Assembly: GCA_002699725.1 (NCBI GenBank)
Contig: PACE01000022.1
Coordinates: 43,967 to 51,979, forward strand
Origin: Acidimicrobiaceae bacterium
Lineage (GTDB): Bacteria; Actinomycetota; Acidimicrobiia; Acidimicrobiales; MedAcidi-G1
Direction: 5' to 3'
DNA length: 8,013 nucleotides
The first letter of the stretch is position 1. Each line of letters opens with the position of its first letter. A model generated the notes under the pieces. That model ran no database searches. It had not been told where the DNA came from and saw only the letters and a program-made list of their open reading frames with translations. The position numbers and the translations under genes are program-made. Below, in pieces: positions 7,641 through 8,013 of the stretch.

Positions 7641-8013
7641 GTGGCCGTGAAGCTCCGCCTGATGCGGATGGGGAAGAAGAAGCAGCCGACCTACCGCGTG
7701 GTCGCCGCCGACTCGCGCAAGGCCCGTAACGGCCGCTTCATCGAGGCGCTGGGGTTCTACGATCCACGCCGTGACCCCTCGGTGATCGAGATCGACAACG
7801 ACAAGGCGGTGGCCTGGCTGCGCAACGGTGCCCAGCCCACCGAACGGGTCGAGAAGCTCCTGAAGATCTCGGGTGCGTGGACCGACTTCAGTGGCGAACA
7901 GGTCGATGCCACCCCGCCCGCGCCATCACCCGTCGTCGTCCCTGTCGTCGAAGAGGCTCCTGTCGAAGAGGTCGCCGAGGAGCCCGTCGCCGAAGAGGCT
8001 CCTCGGCGACCTC
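7641..8013 (+). CDS. rpsP: 30S ribosomal protein S16, with acidic C-terminal tail (3' end outside window)
   Basis: S16 is an assembly protein of the small ribosomal subunit that binds 16S rRNA. The start is GTG at 7641, giving AVKLRLMRMGKKKQPTYRVV, the standard S16 N-terminus; ADSRKARNGRFIEALGFYDP (23-42) and the helix with AWLRNGAQPTERVEKLL (~60-76) are also typical. Only a weak purine stretch (7625-7634) precedes the GTG. The S16 core ends near residue 88; from ~91 the frame continues as a low-complexity tail of Pro, Val, Ala and Glu (EEAPVEEVAEEPVAEEAP) to the window edge. At least 124 residues are coded without a stop, longer than the usual 80-100. The identity is secure; the full tail length is not visible. 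In many bacteria rpsP is followed by a KH-domain protein gene, rimM and trmD, which may lie just outside. Confidence 0.97.
   Translation, partial: MAVKLRLMRMGKKKQPTYRVVAADSRKARNGRFIEALGFYDPRRDPSVIEIDNDKAVAWLRNGAQPTERVEKLLKISGAWTDFSGEQVDATPPAPSPVVVPVVEEAPVEEVAEEPVAEEAPRRP
7949..8003 (+). repeat. Short direct repeats encoding the acidic S16 tail
   Basis: An identical 13-base unit CGAAGAGGCTCCT occurs at 7949-7961 and 7991-8003, 42 bases apart (14 codons, in frame), with degenerate copies between them (GTCGAAGAGGTC, GCCGAGGAGCCC). Each encodes Glu-Glu followed by a small or hydrophobic residue and, in most copies, Pro. The pattern fits growth of the tail by in-frame duplication. Confidence 0.6.

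Overview
This is a contiguous piece of a very GC-rich bacterial chromosome. All seven genes are on the + strand and almost no DNA is non-coding. The proteins are Asp/Glu/Arg-rich, and several promoter-start arrangements look leaderless. Together these suggest an actinobacterium (Actinomycetota). A deep, free-living lineage such as Acidimicrobiia is my best guess, but that is inference from style and gene order and no marker was compared.

Layout: (1) bases 1-1716, the 3' part of smc (chromosome condensation ATPase), cut by the window edge inside the hinge domain; (2) 1766-2458, an OmpR/PhoB-type response regulator; (3) 2455-3672, its HAMP-containing sensor histidine kinase, overlapping the regulator by ATGA; (4) 3708-5000, a membrane-anchored HtrA-type serine protease with one PDZ domain; (5) 5075-5965, ftsY (SRP receptor GTPase, minimal form); (6) 5976-7469, ffh (SRP54 GTPase); (7) 7641 to the window end, rpsP (ribosomal protein S16) with a long acidic C-terminal tail, cut by the window edge. 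The gaps are 49, -4, 35, 74, 10 and 171 bases; no gene-free stretch exceeds 300 bases.

Functionally there are two blocks. The outer genes are a housekeeping set: smc, then ftsY and ffh (both GTPases of co-translational membrane targeting), then a ribosomal protein gene. Between smc and ftsY sits a three-gene regulator-kinase-HtrA cassette with the same order and domain plan as mycobacterial mprA-mprB-pepD, an envelope-stress module. A stress sensor for misfolded exported protein next to the machinery that inserts membrane proteins makes physiological sense, but the link is inferred.

I found no mobile element, CRISPR array, tRNA, rRNA or clearly undescribed system. The points most worth a second look are the placement of the stress cassette, the repeated leaderless promoter geometry, a two-cysteine loop just before the HtrA active-site serine, the two-part Ffh tail, the Glu/Val/Ala/Pro tail on S16, and a nested hairpin in the ffh-rpsP gap.
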